From Anticarsia gemmatalis (lineage: Eukaryota; Arthropoda; Insecta; Lepidoptera; Erebidae), in assembly GCF_050436995.1 (NCBI RefSeq), contig NC_134753.1:13144001-13208000 (forward strand): a stretch of DNA of 64,000 nucleotides. Reading direction: 5' to 3'. Below the pieces are notes generated by a model that had not been told where the DNA came from, searched no databases, and saw only the letters and a program-made list of their open reading frames with translations. Position numbers and translations under genes: made by a program. Below, one piece after another: positions 24,491 to 37,001 of the stretch (positions are counted from its first letter, which is position 1; every line of letters starts with the position of its first letter).

Positions 24491-24529
24491 TTTTGGTTGA
24501 AGGACTGTTTGTGTGGAGTTTATTTAAGA

Positions 24530-26240
24530 TCCTTGCTGGAATTAAGCTTTTAATCTGCCATTACTGGTTTTTATTTATTTTTAGCGAGATTTTGTTTTGG
24601 CGTATTTATCTCAAGGAAATTGTTGCACGATCGTGTCGGAGCTTTAAAAATTCTCAGCGCGTTGAAGACGTCATGTTTATCAATTTTGTATTGTATGTTT
24701 ACTTTGCAATGGATTGGTTGCTATTTCGGTAATATTACTTATGAATTTATGACCATACAAATTGTAAGTGTAGTCTTGCGCCGCAACTCTTGTCTGTCGT
24801 GAAAGTCTTCGTCCTCCAGGATTATGAAAGAATGTATGTTCAGTTGTGCATTAGATACACACTGCGCACCAATAAACAATTTTTTGTGCAATGGGCAATT
24901 TTAATGGCGCTTGACCACCGATTCCAAAAGTAGGTCAAGAGGTCAATTTAATAAAGGCATGGTATTATTACTATAGATAGTTTTGAAGAAAATAAATAAA
25001 TACAATTTACCTATTTGTAATGTATGTGTATACTCGTATCATGAACTCAACATCAAAAACTAATTTCCACGCATGTAAATCTTATCAAATTAGTTAGTAA
25101 GCCCCGTAACGAGTACGTTTGTCTAAACACGTTGTCGCGACATGTTTATGATGTTAACTTTGTCGCCGAATGTCGCTGAATGTCGCGACATGTCGCCCCT
25201 GTTGCGTAAATCACACACGAAATAATTTGGTTACCAGTGCGGAATGAGGATATGAATCTACTTGCGAATTTTGTTGTAAAGGAGTTGTACGCATTTGTGT
25301 TTACAAAAGTTTACTGAAAACAGAACTTAAAACAGCGAACAACTTTAAAATAATATAGTTTTATTGCTATTTCGTAAGATAAGCACGGGTTATGAAAAGT
25401 GACTTATTCTATCACACTAGTTCAGCCTTAGGATTATAAAAAAATAAAATGCCTAGTATTAAAATATAAGCGTGTATTTGTATCAAACCAGTGCGTCTAA
25501 TTGATATTATTATCATAGTTTAGATTGTAATACACTCATTTTAACGCTTTCAAATCTGATTTGGCCTTTAGGCTATGTATTCAAAATTTACAAGGGTATG
25601 AATAGAGCAGGTCAGAATATCTCAATTCCGTCTTAGTTTTTATTGAGTTTACTAACACTCAAGATATAAGTAATGCGACAAGTAAATGCCAATAGGCTTT
25701 AAACTTGACAAAAACTATTGAAAAGTCGCCTACAACTCAGCTTCAAAGACATTTTAACACGAATATATTTAGTCAAGTCACAATTCACAATAAAATAGCG
25801 ATTACTAAGCAATTTTCCACACAACGAACGTTTCTGTTGATTTATAACTGAGTAACATCAATCACTATGTCGCGACTATTAGACTAAATTATAACCTCGT
25901 TCACTTCTAGGAGAGAGTACTCAATGAACAACTGCATTTTACTGTATTTATTCGTTTGTTAAACATTCTATGATGTAATAGTAAGAAGAAGTAGTCACGT
26001 AGGTATGTAACCAATAAGCTATACAAAAATGATTTTAAAGTACTCTTTAAATATATTCTTGACAAGACAAGCTATATTGCATTGCTATTTGATAACTCCC
26101 TAAAATTTAACAAAATCATCACATGACTGATTCCCTCACTGAAAATCATTAAGGAATTTAAGTTCAGTAATATAATTAATAAACTACACTGTTCCTTTAC
26201 ACCAACGTTACTTAAGTAATCTAGATCATTTTATTTATCT
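24530..26240. other. AT-rich non-coding DNA with a TGTCGC cluster
   Basis: No gene was recognised. At 25126-25200 the word TGTCGC recurs several times, including two TGTCGCGACA palindromes. The rest is unremarkable. Confidence 0.4.
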
Positions 26241-26410
26241 ACTAGCGGACCCGACAAACCTTGTTAAACTTTTTTTATTAATTTAAACCATTCTCAGATC
26301 CCCTTGAACACACACAAAAAATTTCATCAAAATCGGTTCAGTCGTTTCAGAGAAGTTCAGTGACATACACACTTACAGAAGAATTATATGTATATATAAA
26401 GATAAAGATT
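26241..26410 (+). repeat. RTE-like LINE 3'-end repeat, fragment 1
   Basis: It begins ACTAGCGGACCCGACAAACC and contains TCATCAAAATCGGTTCAGTC, GTTTCAGAGAAGTTCAGTGA and a TATATATA-rich end. This start/middle/end order is typical of short lepidopteran non-LTR 3' ends. The exact clade was not verified. Confidence 0.6.
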
Positions 26411-28404
26411 TAGCCCACTTTACATTAAGTTTTAATGGACCTGTGTTGGTCTCATCAATTGCAGTAGACGCATTTTACTAAGTTCAATTTATAACAAACA
26501 TCTTATATGTATTTACCAATATGCAATGCGAGTGTAAAACAAATTGCATGGTACCAATACACGTATCACAACCCAGTGAGCCAGCTCTCTAACGCTCCTC
26601 AAGCTCCATTGAAGTTTAATGAACAGACGATTACTTAGAACATTTTCTAGTAAATAGTTTTAAAGTGAGACTTATGCTATAATAGCTTTGAAGCACGGTC
26701 TTTTAAATATTTAACTAAACTTGACTAAGGAGAAAAGTTTTATAGAGTTCATGCATAATGAACTGATAAAATTGCGTTAGTGGTCGAGCAAAATATAATA
26801 TGAGATTATTGACCATGGGTTTATAATTTTGTTCAAGCAAAGAAATTTAAAGATTGTCATTTTGTATAATAATTGGGTATTAGGTTTAGAAATCTATTGA
26901 ATGGTATTAAATTCTTACTTTATTGCAAGAAGACGCTCCATTACAAAATAAAATAAAATTTTTTTAGACATACTTACTTAGTTAAGTTTTCTATAATACA
27001 AAATAATAGCAAAATCATTTAGTAGGTTATGTCACCGTTAGTTTTGTTAATACTGCGGGTTAGCTACAACATTTAAGAATAATTTAACCTATGGATTCAA
27101 ATCTCTATTTCGAAGATTTTGGTAGCGTTATACCGTAACTACCAATGGGTACCTACGTCTAATTATTTAAGGAAGTAGTAGTAAGTACTCATGTTATGGG
27201 TGCTTAAACAGACGTCTACTTGAATCTGTGTCTCTTTTATTCATATGCCGATAGCTATAAGAGTGAGCGTGACAAAACACACTCTAAAATCATTAAGAAC
27301 AAGTCTCTCGCACTATCAACTACCATTATTTTCAAATTACTACGAAAATAACTTTGAATGTGAGAAACTAACGAGTTTATTATTCGAAATATAATGGCAA
27401 TGACATTTTGACTAATGAAGCTCCCATGTAATAAATCAAGCTTTAAATAACTGTCAGATAATTTTATCTAGTACTTTTAACTTTTGATTTTTATAAAGAT
27501 TTTTGAGAGGTTTTCTTTGTGTTTTAGGTTTTGTAATCTTTTAAGAGGTGATAACAAAAATCTGAAGTTAAAAAAGATTTTATAAGGAGTGACGTATTTT
27601 TTTCAGATTAAAAAAAATACTTATTAGTGGTATTTAAATCGGTATGGCATCTGCATTCTAATAAAATCGATATCCACGTTGCTTTTAATACAATGCTTTT
27701 TAAGTAGTGTGCAACCTAAGTACGATTGAGTGTATCTTTACCGAATCGACATGAAATGTGTTACTATTCAGTTACTTTTGTGTCTAGTAATTAGATTATC
27801 AAAATAAGACTGACTCAAATTTTCCTTGAATACTAATTGAACCCTTCTCACAACATAACGTAATCGAATAACAAAACATTTTCTAAAGAAAAATTCTTAT
27901 TCTTCAAAACAAAATTTACTTCAAACGAAGACATTCCCAAACTCTTCAGATGAATTAATCTCTAGAGTTCAAAATACTTTATCGGCACCACGTTTAGTCA
28001 TCACGAATTCTAAGCACACCCTAAGTTCTTCAAATTATTCCCAGTTACACATTTAAAGCGAATCTCTTGAGTGTAAGAAAAAATAAAATGCTCAATTTCA
28101 AGTCTAAGTACTACATAAATAAACAAAGTGTCGTTTTATTCGGTTTAAAAGCACACAGGGATCAATTTTATTCATCCATCTCACTTAGAATCGCTGTATT
28201 CAAGTCAAAGAAGGAAAGCGGTGGTGTTAGTGTAAGCGAGTATGAATAGTAGCTACTGGTAAAGATAGAATATGACGATTTATATCTGATGAATATACAC
28301 AAAAATTGTCCAAGTGTCAAATCGTATATGAGCCACTTTCAGACGACTTGCGACTTGCGACTTACAGTCAGCGTGCCGAAACGTCAAGAAATCAAGGTTC
28401 AAAT
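26411..28404. other. AT-rich non-coding DNA
   Basis: Nothing identifiable beyond a short direct repeat, GACTTGCGACTTGCGACTT, at about 28344-28362. Confidence 0.4.
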
Positions 28405-28949
28405 GTGTAAACCAGTGTTGAGTCAATCAATTAATTTTTTTAATCAATTGTTCATGACTATTTTAGTTATGAATTTTTTAGTCATGATTGATTTAATCAT
28501 GAATAAAAATAATAATCATAATCATGATTAAATAATTTAGTCATCAGTCATTCAATCATAATTTTTGTATGATGATTAAACTAAAAAAGATAAGTCAGGT
28601 GACTCTATTTTAGTTTAATTCAAGACATCTATCAAATTATTTATAAAATTAGTTTTTCTTCATCTTTTTTTTAGATTATACTTACTGCTATTGTAATTTT
28701 TTTAAGTAAATAAAAAACGGACAATTTCTGACTGTACGTGTCATTACGGACACAATTTGAAAACGGCGTGGTTTTGAAAATCAATTTAAATTATTTTAAA
28801 CTTAATTAGCCCAAACTTAATTATTGCAAATGTGTACCTATTCACTTTCTTCCAGCAAGTAAATTAAAAAATTAGACTGATTCTGTTGTAAAACATGTCT
28901 TTCATTTTTTTATGATCAAATAAATATTATAATTCTGCCGTCGTAAATG

Positions 28950-28979
28950 TAAACACAGTAACTTAAGTTACTGTGTTTA
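28950..28979. repeat. Perfect 30-bp palindrome
   Basis: The half-site TAAACACAGTAACTT is followed directly by its exact reverse complement, with the centre between 28964 and 28965. It lies at the inner edge of the left TIR of the nested element. Confidence 0.85.
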
Positions 28980-29442
28980 TAGTTTGTTTAGTTCTTTGGA
29001 ATCAGGAGACCGCGGGCTATTTGAAAAAGTTTTCGGTTTGTTTGTACGATGGATAGTTACCGAAATACATTAAATAAAAACACAGTATTTTTACAAAAAA
29101 ATCATTTTTTTTAATAAAAAATACAGTATCTGTGTTATTTTAAATTAAATAACAGTATCTCACTACTAACTGTGTTTTTTTAACGTGAATAGATTTAAAT
29201 TTTTCTTTTTTTGCTTGATTATAACACGGCTTCTTCAGTTACTGTGATTGCGTATAAAATATTGTTCAAAGATAAACAACAGATACTTGAAAAAATCACA
29301 GTATCTCATTTACTGTATTACTGATTTTATACGTATTTCTAAGAAACATAGTTATAACACAGTATGTACATACTTACTGTGTCGTAATTCCCCTAATGTT
29401 AATATCTTTACAAAGTTACAACACAGTAATAGGTAAAACTTG

Positions 29443-29480
29443 GTTACAACACAGTAACCGTTGAGTTACCGTGTTGTAAC
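29443..29480. repeat. 16-bp inverted repeat with 6-nt loop
   Basis: GTTACAACACAGTAAC (29443-29458), loop CGTTGA, then GTTACCGTGTTGTAAC (29465-29480). The arms pair at 15 of 16 positions. It uses the same CACAGTA core as the rest of the nested element. Confidence 0.85.
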
Positions 29481-30338
29481 TTAAAAAAGAAAAAAATATT
29501 ATATTATTACCCTAGCTTAAAACACATTATCTAATTTTATTATTTATACAATAATAATATACTAGATATATATATACAGAATCAAAGATTTAACGATATA
29601 CTAACATTAAAAGTTGCATGAAATAATATACAATAATTAGTATCTTCATGAGAGCAAAAATTAACCATTAAACTTCAACCGCGTTTTTCTCAAAATGCAT
29701 ATTTTGAAGTTACTGTGTTTAGATTTACGACGGCAGAATTACAAATCAACATTCATGGAACGTAGAATTGAAAAGCTTAATTTAATTTAAGTATTATTTT
29801 TAGTTAGTCATTAAAATTTTAGTGATGATTGAATAACTAACACTAACACTAATCAATCTTCAATCACGACACATGATTGAATTTTTTTAGTCATTAGTCA
29901 TGAATAAATAATTTAATCTTAATCATCAATCATCAATCAAACTAAATTTTGCCCAACACTGGTGTGAACACTATACACGTTAATTCTTGCGTAGTATTCA
30001 TTTGATTCTAGCAGAAGATTCTAGCAGGCAACACGAATGTTTGTAGCCCAATATTACCTAAAAAGAGGAAGAAAATCCTCTGTTTTCATACTGATCTCTA
30101 TTTCCCTAGTAAGGTTTCTGATCAGAGAATTAAATACATACGATAGTATCACACACAAGTTTAAATTTGTATTTATTCCTCCATCATGCAGAGTATAATA
30201 GTTTTTCCAAGAATCTACTAAACAGCCCTTCCCAGAACTAATCGGTCAATCTGTCCGATTTCAGAGAACATATTCTCGAAAGTCGCTGATACATATCGAT
30301 TTCCGCCCGCCGGCACTAGAACTCCAATTTCTAAGATA

Positions 30339-30589
30339 CTAGCTGACTCACGCAACTTCGCTTGCGTCACATAAGAGAGAATGAATCAAAGTTTTCCCCG
30401 TTTTTGTAACATTTTTTATTGATACTCTGCTCCTATTGGTCATAGCGTAATGATATATAGCCTATAGCCTTCCTCGATAAATGGACTATCTAACACTGAA
30501 ATAATTTTTCAAATCGGACCAGTAGTTCCTGAGATTAGCGCGTTCAAACAAACAAACGAACAAACAAACAAACTCTTCGGCTTTATAAT
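30339..30589 (+). mobile_element. RTE-like non-LTR 3'-end insertion with perfect 12-bp TSD
   Basis: It starts CTAGCTGACTCACGCAACTT and ends in AACTCTTCGGCTTTATAAT. It is flanked by identical copies of ATTTCTAAGATA at 30327-30338 and 30590-30601, a target duplication typical of target-primed reverse transcription. The interior includes a CAAA-rich run (AAACAAACAAACGAAC). A minus-strand relative is at 53256-53454. It has no ORF, so it is a SINE-like or 5'-truncated LINE copy. Confidence 0.8.
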
Positions 30590-30601
30590 ATTTCTAAGAT
30601 A

Positions 30602-31478
30602 TAAGCATAGATTGTTCTCGAGATGAATTTTAAGGAATACAAAGGTTAAAAGTGCGTTGAGGTCACTTTGAACATATACAATGTATCAAATGTACATGTT
30701 TTATTCAAAACAGTTGATTGTTATAGTAATTGCCTTCGAAGGGTGGGGTTATAGAAAGCTGATGTAGCGTGAAGCTACAATTGAAAGAGTGTGACATTTT
30801 TTTTTAAGTTAAAGAAGATTCTTTATTGAAGTAGTGTTATGAAATTATATTTGTTCTTGTAGGAGATAATGGTATGGTGTATGTCATATGGTTATGTATG
30901 GCAAGATATCATTTTATGTGAACGAAAAAAAGTATGGGATACGGGTGTATGATTGGCTATTTCTATTATCAGAATATATTGTCTAAATTGCATGTCAATT
31001 TAAGCCAGCAATAGTGTTTTGATTAAACACAGATTATCGTTGTGGTATGAAATTTTAACTAATATTTTACTATTTAAATCACTGAAAAAACAATAACTCG
31101 TTAAATCTCAGTTCTTACAACCAGACCCTTAGTCATTTTTATTTTAATAGATTGCGTAGTTATTAAAGTTTTAAGTATTAATAGAGTTAGTTCTAGTCTC
31201 TTCTAAGTTTTCGAGTATTTCATAACTTATAATTGTCATTCAGCATCCATTTAAAAATATATAATCGTTTTGAAATTAGTTTTCATTTTTAAACGAATTC
31301 AAATGAAAAATTGTTTTGAATAAATTAAGAGACTACTTAAAATAAATTGAAACTTTATATTATCTGATACTACAAGTTTACAAAATATCACGCATCTTTT
31401 TGTATAGGGTTAGGCAGAGACCAAAGAACGAGGTTTGATCCTTATCATAATATATATTATATTATTATGTACATAATC
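30602..31478. other. AT-rich non-coding DNA
   Basis: No gene or repeat family was recognised. Confidence 0.4.
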
Positions 31479-31481
31479 TTA

Positions 31482-31709
31482 GGCTTGCTACACACATACT
31501 TGTATTCGGGACGGCATTTTCGGTTGAGCAGTATAAATCAAACAACAAAATCAACTCGAAGCATTATCTATAGTGCCGATCGGATAGTTCCTGAAACTGC
31601 GATTGTCACAATTTGGTTTAAACATATAGGCGTGGCAATATAGAGTCGATTCTATACATATTAGATTATGCCGAATACTTAATGTCGAACCGAATATGTG
31701 TAGCAAGCC
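31482..31709. mobile_element. 228-bp MITE, PIF/Harbinger-like
   Basis: Terminal GGCTTGCTACACA (31482) is inverted at the right end as TGTGTAGCAAGCC (31697-31709), and similarity continues inward to TTCGG. TTA flanks both sides (31479-31481, 31710-31712), as in PIF/Harbinger insertions, which duplicate TWA. There is no coding capacity. Confidence 0.75.
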
Positions 31710-32291
31710 TTAGGCTTAAAAATAAGACCACGTATAAAGACAAAAGTATTTATTTGAAACTCTACTGTTATCTTAATACACATGTGGCTTAAATTACAGT
31801 CACGCATAGCTTACATAATCCACCCACGTTTCAAAAAAGAAAGAAATATGAACACCTACATCACATTTAATCTTCATCTACACCTGAAATTAGGTCTAGT
31901 ATTTCATTCACACATAATATTTTTTTTGTGTTATTGTATCACGTCTGCGACAGCAAAAAGTGTAGACAGATTATTCTGTTAAATAATAGTTTCTCTATTT
32001 TATAATGTCGCAAAGTATTGGAAACAAGTCTACTGCCATCTATTGAGCATGTTATCAAACTCTGGACTACTTTTGAGATTATTCATTGCCTTCACGGCAT
32101 TCCACGTTAACTGCGTTAAGTAGACTCTTCTTACACACATCTTTATCAACCGTCTACTGTGTCATAATTTAATTTCTCTATGTTCTCTATTATCTATATT
32201 TTTTTTACCATTTGGTGTTCCACTCTTTCGTCATACATGTCTCTCATCTTGTATCGTTGTTATCTGCATTTTACCTCCTACTTATAGTACT

Positions 32292-32502
32292 ACTAGCTGA
32301 CTCGGCAAACGTTTGCCGTATAAACGTGGTTGGTTATACAATATAAAAATTGTGTCGCTTAGGGGTATGAAAAGTAGATGTTGGTCGATTCTCAGACCTA
32401 CTCAATGTGGTCAAAAACTTCATGACAATCGGTCAAGCCGTTTCGGAGGAGTACGGTAACTAGCATTGTGACATGGAAATTTTATACATATATAAGGTAA
32501 AG
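32292..32502 (+). repeat. RTE-like LINE 3'-end repeat, fragment 2
   Basis: It begins ACTAGCTGACTCGGCAAACG, contains ATGACAATCGGTCAAGCCG and TTTCGGAGGAGTACGGTAAC, and ends in TATACATATATAAGG. It has the same architecture as 26241-26410 but a different subfamily. Confidence 0.65.
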
Positions 32503-32509
32503 AATATTC

Positions 32510-35500
32510 TCTAGACCTCAGTCGTATTTTGTACCTTAGTTAATCAGCACAAAAAAAGGTATGAAATGAAAAATAGCCCAAAAAACCTTTGAAGTCCGAC
32601 CTGTACTGCACGTAATCTACCTTTCTGTTGAATCCACCTGATCCGGGGGGACGGACGTGACCGCGTTGCCGACGCCATTGTGATTTGTGGACGATCAAAT
32701 TGGACGCTTGTTTTCATAATTTGATCTAATATCGAATTGGGTACGATTTGAAATTGCGTTGGGTTTGTTTAGGCTTGTGTGTTCATGTGGAGCTATGTTT
32801 GTTTCAGAAGTGATTGATGGTAACCATGATAATGTTTTCCCTCTGTCATAAATCTTTGAAAGTATGGTAGTTTTCTTAATAGATATCGATTATTCGGTTT
32901 GCTTATTATATTATTATTATTTTTATAATAAGCGAAAATTTACTGACATTTATTTATATCATTGATTGATAGGATATATTGATAAGAACCTATGTTAATG
33001 AAACTACCATCAGTTTCATCAATATTATTAATGAGAATATCCAACAAATTAGGCCAGTTTTTAAGTCGCTCAGTAGTTCATGTACTATAGTTTTATAAGT
33101 TTGTATAGATAAATAAAGTCATCAACGGAAGTAGTACTTCTAGTCAACATTATCTATTTGCGAAAGACCAACAGCAGATATTCGTGATTAAAGAGTTACC
33201 TAAACGAGCAACCTAGGTAATTTGTTTTTCTTGCCTATCAATAAAAACAAATCATATAACTTTCTAATTTATTAAAGCCATACATGATCCTGTTGGAGAT
33301 AAACAAGCTGTTGTTGAAGACTGTCAACTAAATCAGGGTAGTCAAAAAGTTTAGGTTGTAAACAAATTGCCCTCAGATTTATAGCAGTACAGCCTGTGAG
33401 ATATTGATGCGATAGTTACGCCTTTCTTGGCAGAGGTTTCGGTTCGATTTTTATGAAAATATCTGGTAGAAGGGCTTATCTATAGCCAATTACAATTGGT
33501 GGTCGGTAATGGATAAGTAAGCAGTAATGAAATGGAAATATTATTCACTAATGCACGAAAATTAATCTTCAGTTTCGTGAATATTTTCTAGGTAGGTGGA
33601 CTCGTTAAGAATTGGCCTTGAATGGCATGTTTGGTGTGTGAAGACCAAACTCAATACAAAGAAAATAATAATCTATCTGATTTTGACAAAAAAATTAAGA
33701 ACCAATTAAGTACCAATACAAAAGACATCTTACCTATTTGATTCTAAATTATTAATAATAGATACACGCTATTACTAATAAGTCCTCAATCAGTCTCAAA
33801 ATAACAGTCTCAGAAAAAAACAACCTGTTTTTCCCCTAAACGGCTACAATCAAAAACTTGAGGTAGTAAACAAATGAGTTCGCAGATTTATTGCGTTATC
33901 TGCGAAGTGGTATCGTAAACCGTCCTATCTCCAATCGGAAAAGAACATAAGATTTTTTTATTGGTTATAAAGTAAGCCTGTATATGGATTTTCAGGGATA
34001 AGTAATGGAACAAATTTTGGTTGTCAAAATAAAGTAATGTCCACACCAGTGCGGCTAGATATTGCAGTTTTTTTCTGAGGTGTAAAGCGCCCTTGAGTAA
34101 AGATGTCCGAAATAATTATTGCATAACACTTGAAGCACGATTTTTCATATGATTTTGTTGTCAACTCATTGTAAAATAAGTTGTAGGCTGCATAAAGTTT
34201 GTTGATTTATCATGGCTTAACTCCTATTCGCTACAACCAGGAACAAATTTAGACGAGTCTTCTAAAATAAGTAGGCGTTTCGCAAAAATATCACCAAGTA
34301 CCAGCTTATTTACAGATCTTCGGCAGAGAAAGTTACAAAGCTCACAATCGTGAGCCCATTTCGATTTCAGCACGATTTTTTGAGGATTGGATTTTTCAGC
34401 CGCAAGACAAACTGAACGCATCAGTGTAGCCTTACCTTAAGGCTTTCAATTCCTTCCGCTATATTTGGATTGTGGTATTATCATCGCAATCTAGATAATA
34501 AACATACCTTGATATGAGATGATACAGATAAAACAGCCATAGATTTGTTGCGGTATTTTCTTCCGGGTATAAACGGTTTGTCGTAAATACACGAAATACT
34601 GCTTATAAACGTTTGATTGGATTGTCAGTACTTGAACAAATGGTGCATTGTTGTAAATACGTTTCGATGTTCTCAATAAAAAGTGATTTTATGTTCATCA
34701 TTTTATTTATACATGGGATTGTTTAAAGTGGGAAATAACAATAATATTGTGATAACGAATTGATAGGTACAACACGTACCATTATACACTTCATTATTTG
34801 ATGTCCCCATAAACTATCTTAAAGCATACGTGTAATTACAAATATTTTACTTAATTTTCGTTTAAGTCCTCGCTATCCGATTAACTATCGTCCGCCTCAA
34901 TTATCAAAACTGTAAACGCCTCTAGGTATGCCAACTTAAAACGTTATGAATTTCTAAATACCATTATGCTTCTGGTATAATCTCTTATCACAAATACTCC
35001 AAATTCCCGTTATACCAGGCTATAATGGTTTAGTCACCCAAAGGTCAACCGTGCTCTTCAATAAATCAAAGGTCGCGTCCTACGCTATTTCGTGTATAAA
35101 TCTAAATAATAATAGGATTTCTAGATACGTCTACACTTTAGGTATTAGAGAAAGTCACGGTCCTGGCCTTGTGTTCGCCTTGAAAGTCAGACGAGCTAAT
35201 CATATCATCTGATCAGCAGTTGAGAACGTGCCAAAAATTTCGGACATCTTTGATACGAGGACTAATAGAATGAGACCAAATTGAAATAAGTCTCTCTTGT
35301 CTTTTGTTAGGAAAACACGACAGAATCCTGGGCTTAGCCACTCATACACATAATTATAATTAATTCATATGATTAAATAAAGATCAAAAGAAACTTTTTG
35401 CACATATTCATCTTGCCTTCGTGCCTCATCCACCTCTATACATATTATCATATATGCCTGACCATTTCGAAGAACCCGGCAAATATGACTCAAATCATTG

Positions 35501-36600
35501 TCGTATTGTGTTAAAAATAACGTCAATTTATTTATTTAAACTTATTATACAAAGCTGTATAAAGGAGGACTTAATGCCAAGGGCTTTCTACCAGTTTTTT
35601 AAGTCTTGGGGTGATACAGAGATTATGATAAATGTGTTTAAAGGAGGAAGGAAAATGATTTGAGAAAGTAGATACAGGCAATATGAGTGTAAATAGGTAT
35701 TTTTTTGTGCGTAAATAAATACATGTCATATACTAAGCATATATAATATTTAGTTACTATGTCATATTAAAAATAGACAAAGATTAATATAACAATTCAA
35801 TTTCGCTTTAAATAATATTCTTAACACAATAAATCAACTCAAATATACAAAATGGACAGCAGATCGTTCACCAAATACCAATTAAAATGACCGAACACAT
35901 ACTGGTATTCAATTGATATTTAGCATAATATTTGACCATCATTAGCTAGAACTAAATTATTATATAATTTATATTTTGACTAATGACGTCATAAGCCATA
36001 CTACTTTGGGTAATAATATTATTGAATTATAAATGAATTAGGTATTAATAGTTTAAATAGGTCTGAATAATTTATTTTTAAAAAGCACTATACATTTGCT
36101 CAAAAACGTATGCCTTTTTAGTAGGCCTTAATAAAGATTGGTATATTTTATAACCTGAAATACTTTAACTGTCCGGAAAATCAAACGATAGTCGACGCCC
36201 AATGTTTTTGTTATACTTACGTTGCGTTCTATATATGTTACTTTGACATATGATTTAGTATCTAAATAACTTTAAGCATTACCTCGAATAGAGGGTCGTG
36301 TAAGTTATCGCATTTTCAAATGTAGCTGAGTTCAAAATCTATCAATACGAATAAAAAGATAATGTCATGAAAAACAGCAGGTAGATATGAAATTAAGTAA
36401 GTTGCTTTTGAAAAATACCCCTTTGTCTTCTAGTCAACATTTCAAAAGTACCAATAAATACCACAATACAAATGCTTTTCAAATTCATCTCTCATTAAAC
36501 CACACAGATAGTACCGCAGCTTCAACTCAAAATTCTCAAAGTTTACAAGTTAATTGTGATAGAGAACTGGTACGGATTACTTAATACAATTTACGCTGAA
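32510..36600. other. Non-coding DNA
   Basis: Mostly AT-rich. A CpG-richer patch lies at 32635-32700 (GGGGGGACGGACGTGACCGC). The region at 33380-33500 contains GTTTCGGTTCGAT and may be a degraded SINE. No gene was recognised; the open frames here lack motifs. Confidence 0.35.
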
Positions 36601-36608
36601 CAGAAACT

Positions 36609-37001
36609 CAGGAGTAGGGATGTTACGGATATGACATTTCGGATACGGATTCGGATAATTTGTATAGGTTTCGGATACAGTTATGAATCTATTTCAAATT
36701 AATCGTTAGTTTTGGCTAGTTATTGTTCATATATAAAATTTCAATTACGAATAGGGATACGGATATTTTATATCAATGGCGGATAGGTTGTGGATAGGAT
36801 TCCGGACTATCCATTAGTTTGGACTAACAGTAGTTTTTGGTTACGGATATTAGCTTTAAAGAAATAGTAAAAATATTCTCTTCGCTTAGCTACTATCCAC
36901 ATTAATCCAAAAATTTTATATATCTTCTTTCGGTTACAAATATATATTTTACTGATATCCGAAACTTTCGGTTACGGTAGCTCCTCCACATCACTACTCT
37001 G
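36609..37001. mobile_element. hAT-like MITE rich in GGATACGGAT words
   Basis: The left end CAGGAGTAGGGATGT (36609) and the inverted right end CAGAGTAGTGATGT (to 37001) are imperfect TIRs. The interior repeats GGATACGGAT, TTCGGATA and GTTACGG many times on both strands, like the subterminal repeats of hAT elements. No clean 8-bp duplication was found. Confidence 0.55.

Larger units (their letters stand above)
28932..29739. mobile_element. 808-bp TIR element nested in the hAT element
   Basis: The ends are inverted repeats of about 33 bp with one mismatch, beginning ATTCTGCCGTCGTAAAT (28932) and ending in its complement (29739). A TA dinucleotide flanks each side (28930-28931, 29740-29741), consistent with a Tc1/mariner-type 2-bp duplication. 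The interior has no coding capacity but holds ten exact CACAGTA/TACTGTG words, several arranged as palindromes. The family was not recognised. Confidence 0.8.
28413..29961. mobile_element. hAT-like non-autonomous element, interrupted
   Basis: Terminal CAGTGTTG (28413-28420) and CAACACTG (29954-29961) are inverted repeats of hAT type, flanked by 8-bp target duplications GTGTAAAC (28405-28412) and GTGTGAAC (29962-29969), which differ at one base. Both ends carry many subterminal ATGATTGA / TCAATCAT words. No transposase frame is present. The element is split by an 808-bp TIR element at 28932-29739; without it the hAT element would be about 740 bp. Confidence 0.8.

Noticed and set aside
28405..29969. 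Repeated short words that could suggest a CRISPR-like array
   Set aside because: The words are palindromic, irregularly spaced, lie within transposon ends, and the genome is an insect.
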